Of a stretch of DNA of 64,000 bases, positions 62,150-64,000 are shown in pieces. The number at the start of each line of letters is the position of its first letter. Positions within the stretch are counted from its first letter, which is position 1. The notes below the pieces were generated by a model that saw only the letters and a program-made list of their open reading frames with translations, had not been told where the DNA came from and did not search any database. The translations under genes were made by a program, and so were the position numbers. Origin of the DNA: Branchiostoma floridae (taxonomy: Eukaryota; Chordata; Leptocardii; Amphioxiformes; Branchiostomatidae); assembly GCF_000003815.2 (NCBI RefSeq), contig NC_049985.1, positions 20,861,551 to 20,925,550 on the forward strand, in the 5' to 3' direction.

Positions 62150-62700
62150 TGTACGGGACGACCTGGCCCATCTGCATTGTGGTGGGCCGTTCCCACTGGT
62201 GTATGATATTACATGAATGGTCTGAAATGTCGTGTAGTATCGTGATATCGTAGTGGGTCTTGCTGTTACAAGGCTAGCGCAAGGCCACTGCTCACGTACG
62301 GGGCGACCTGGGGGTTGACCGTTCCTACTGATGTATTACATTATACAGATGGTCTGAAATGCCCTGTAGTAGTGTAGTATTGTAGTAGGTCTTGCCGCTA
62401 CGAGGGTAGCGGGGCACGCCACTGCTGGTTTACGGGACGACCTGGGCTTTCAGCCGTAGAAGATATTGTGGTTGGCCGTTTCGACTGGTGTGACATTATA
62501 CGGATGGTCTAAAATGCCCTGTAGTTTTGTAGTAGGTCTTGCCGCTACAAGGATATAGGGGCATGCCACTTCTCGTGTAGTTGATCGTTTCGACTGGTGT
62601 GACATTATATGGATGGTCTAAAATGCCTTGTAGTATTGTAGTAGGCCTTGCCGCTACAAGGGTATCGGGGCATGCCACTTCTCGTGTACGGTCAAGCACA
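62150..62700 (+). repeat. Irregular 109-146 bp repeat cluster
   Basis: GGTCTTGC (or GGCCTTGC) with a following CGCTACAAGG-type block recurs at about 62256, 62389, 62535 and 62644. Each has 'atggtctaaaatgcc' or a variant before it and 'ggggca(c/t)gccact' after it. Spacing varies by insertions and deletions. Confidence 0.85.
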
Positions 62701-62812
62701 ATATCTTTTACGGATGAAAGGCCAGGTCGTCCGGTAAACCAGCAGTGGCGTGCCCCGATACCCCTGTAGCGGCAAGACCTACTACAATACTACAAGACAT
62801 TGTGGAATCTCA
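62373..62812. repeat. Large inverted repeat (arms of about 100 bp)
   Basis: The stretch at about 62703-62807 is the reverse complement of about 62375-62475 with few mismatches; both contain GGCACGCCACTGCTGGTTTA and the GTAGTAGGTCTTGCCGCTAC block. The loop is about 225 bp and contains other units of the same repeat. Confidence 0.88.
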
Positions 62813-64000
62813 GGCGTATATACACGCGTAAGGGTTACGTAGCGGTAAGCTAAGGTGGAGCTATAGCCGAGAATATCTCGGCAACAATGTACAATATAAT
62901 TTTGCGGTTTGTGGATTATAATTCCCTACCAAGGGACCTTTCCAACGATACCAAGTTCGACCCTCCCGAATAACTTTTAAGATTAAATGTACTCAATAGG
63001 TGTGAAATTAGGAGTACTACTAATATCTTGAAACTCTGCTTGATATTTTGACACCTGTTTGACGACTTTACAATTGTTATTGTTCTTCCAAAGCCACGAA
63101 ATTTGCATACTGACACATTGCTTGATCACCTGTTGGTGTCTTTCACATATCATAAGATTTTTGCCACTACTTTATCAGAAATTACTTTATCAGAAATTAC
63201 TTTATCAGAAAAACTGTGTTCCCCTACGGTTTAACTGAATCGCAAACACAGGAAGTGGGCGTGGCGTAAAAAGCACGAAGGCTCACAAGTACAATTTAAA
63301 CCTGAAGTATCTTGCTATTTTACCCCATCTTATAGGAGGTGATCACAGAGTTCAACTGTTAGTGAGTTTGCATAAAGCTGGCCGATATGTAATCAAATTT
63401 CTTTTGGGTTGTTTTGACGTTTTAAGACATGACTGAGGTATACATGATGCCCACACATACACACAAACGCACAAAGGCATAAACATAACGGCCTGGCGAC
63501 TTTAACCAAAATTACAGTGTTCTAAATTTGATTCCATTCTGAAACATGTGTAAAATCTTAGTTTAGTTCCGCAACCATTTCTGAAACATCTAGAATCGCA
63601 ATGGCAATACTCTCGTAATAGGCTCGTTCTCATTTAAATGTCGAAATGCTGTCGCCTGACTTTACGCCTTGATATGGAGCAAATTATAGACAACATCACT
63701 GGTTCCTTCATTTTTCCACAACCCCTGTAATGTTTTACAAAAGATGCACCACAACATTCGTAGAGGTTGATGGATTAGAAGATTATTATAGCCACGGGTG
63801 GGATTTCACACCCTAAAAAATGGCTGTCGCCTGAGAAGAAACGAAGAATTCAAATAGTAGCCAAAAATGTAACAATTCAGTTCCCAGAATGATTGTTCGG
63901 CAGGTGCAACCAGCTACCCAGGCCCTCTGCCCGATCACGTCAGATCGCCCCTGTCACTGATCTTGGAGGCTGTGTGAGGTGGTTTATGCCTGTCGCCAGA
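62813..64000. other. Right end of window, no gene recognised
   Basis: Apart from a three-copy 15-bp repeat at 63169-63211, no supported feature. An ACACACAAACGCACAAAGGC run near 63456 resembles the tails of the dispersed repeat, but the rest of the repeat is not evident. Confidence 0.5.
63169..63211 (+). repeat. Three-copy 15-bp direct repeat
   Basis: ACTTTATCAGAAATT occurs twice and a third time with an altered end. Confidence 0.9.

Noticed and set aside
61515-62177. 220-codon minus-strand frame over the 111-bp repeat
   Set aside because: A repeat period divisible by three keeps the frame open; the product is a simple repeat with no domain.

Overview
The window is animal genomic DNA, not bacterial. 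It has spliced genes with GT/AG introns, long intergenic DNA, many inverted-repeat transposon remnants, LINE relics and satellites. The main gene is a FAT4-type giant cadherin. Together with the compact spacing and the repeat types, a lancelet (Branchiostoma, amphioxus) is the best guess for the organism. That guess is inference; I could not run a search. Three assembly gaps (runs of N) lie at 1894-2769, 6572-6741 and 40253-40452, and the last falls inside the coding sequence.

Layout. 1-16637 has no recognisable exon. It is probably a large intron of the FAT4-like gene, whose 5' half lies left of the window. It carries an RFX X-box, an array of POU octamers in a dispersed repeat, and a hAT-type MITE with an intact 8-bp target duplication. 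16638-41596 (+) holds the last eight exons of the FAT4-like gene. They encode the end of one cadherin repeat, 12 further repeats, a membrane-proximal region, 4 EGF, LamG, EGF, LamG, further EGFs, one transmembrane segment and a long cytoplasmic tail ending in EEYV. All splice phases agree, provided one extra A near 25156-25158 is discounted; that base frameshifts the large exon. The 3' UTR runs to a polyA signal at 42276.

42300-47680 is intergenic and holds a GAGT microsatellite, a small TA-flanked MITE and a dispersed repeat copy. 47692-54089 (+) is a five-exon gene for a protein of about 1464 residues. It has three N-terminal helical repeats, a nucleotidyltransferase-fold domain (G-S ... 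S-D-L-E motif) and 14 kinesin-light-chain-type TPRs of 44 residues in one intronless exon. This is the least familiar gene in the window and the best candidate for a poorly described system, perhaps a nucleotide-signalling or sensor protein. Its function is not shown by the sequence.

54850-64000 is repeat-dominated. A 5'-truncated CR1-like LINE end lies on the minus strand. It is followed by about 3.75 kb of a 39-bp minisatellite with higher-order structure, a dispersed repeat ending near a CTCF-like site, a second LINE relic on the plus strand, a 111-bp tandem repeat, and a 110-130 bp repeat cluster that ends in a large inverted repeat. The many open frames there arise because 39 and 111 are multiples of three; I do not regard them as genes.
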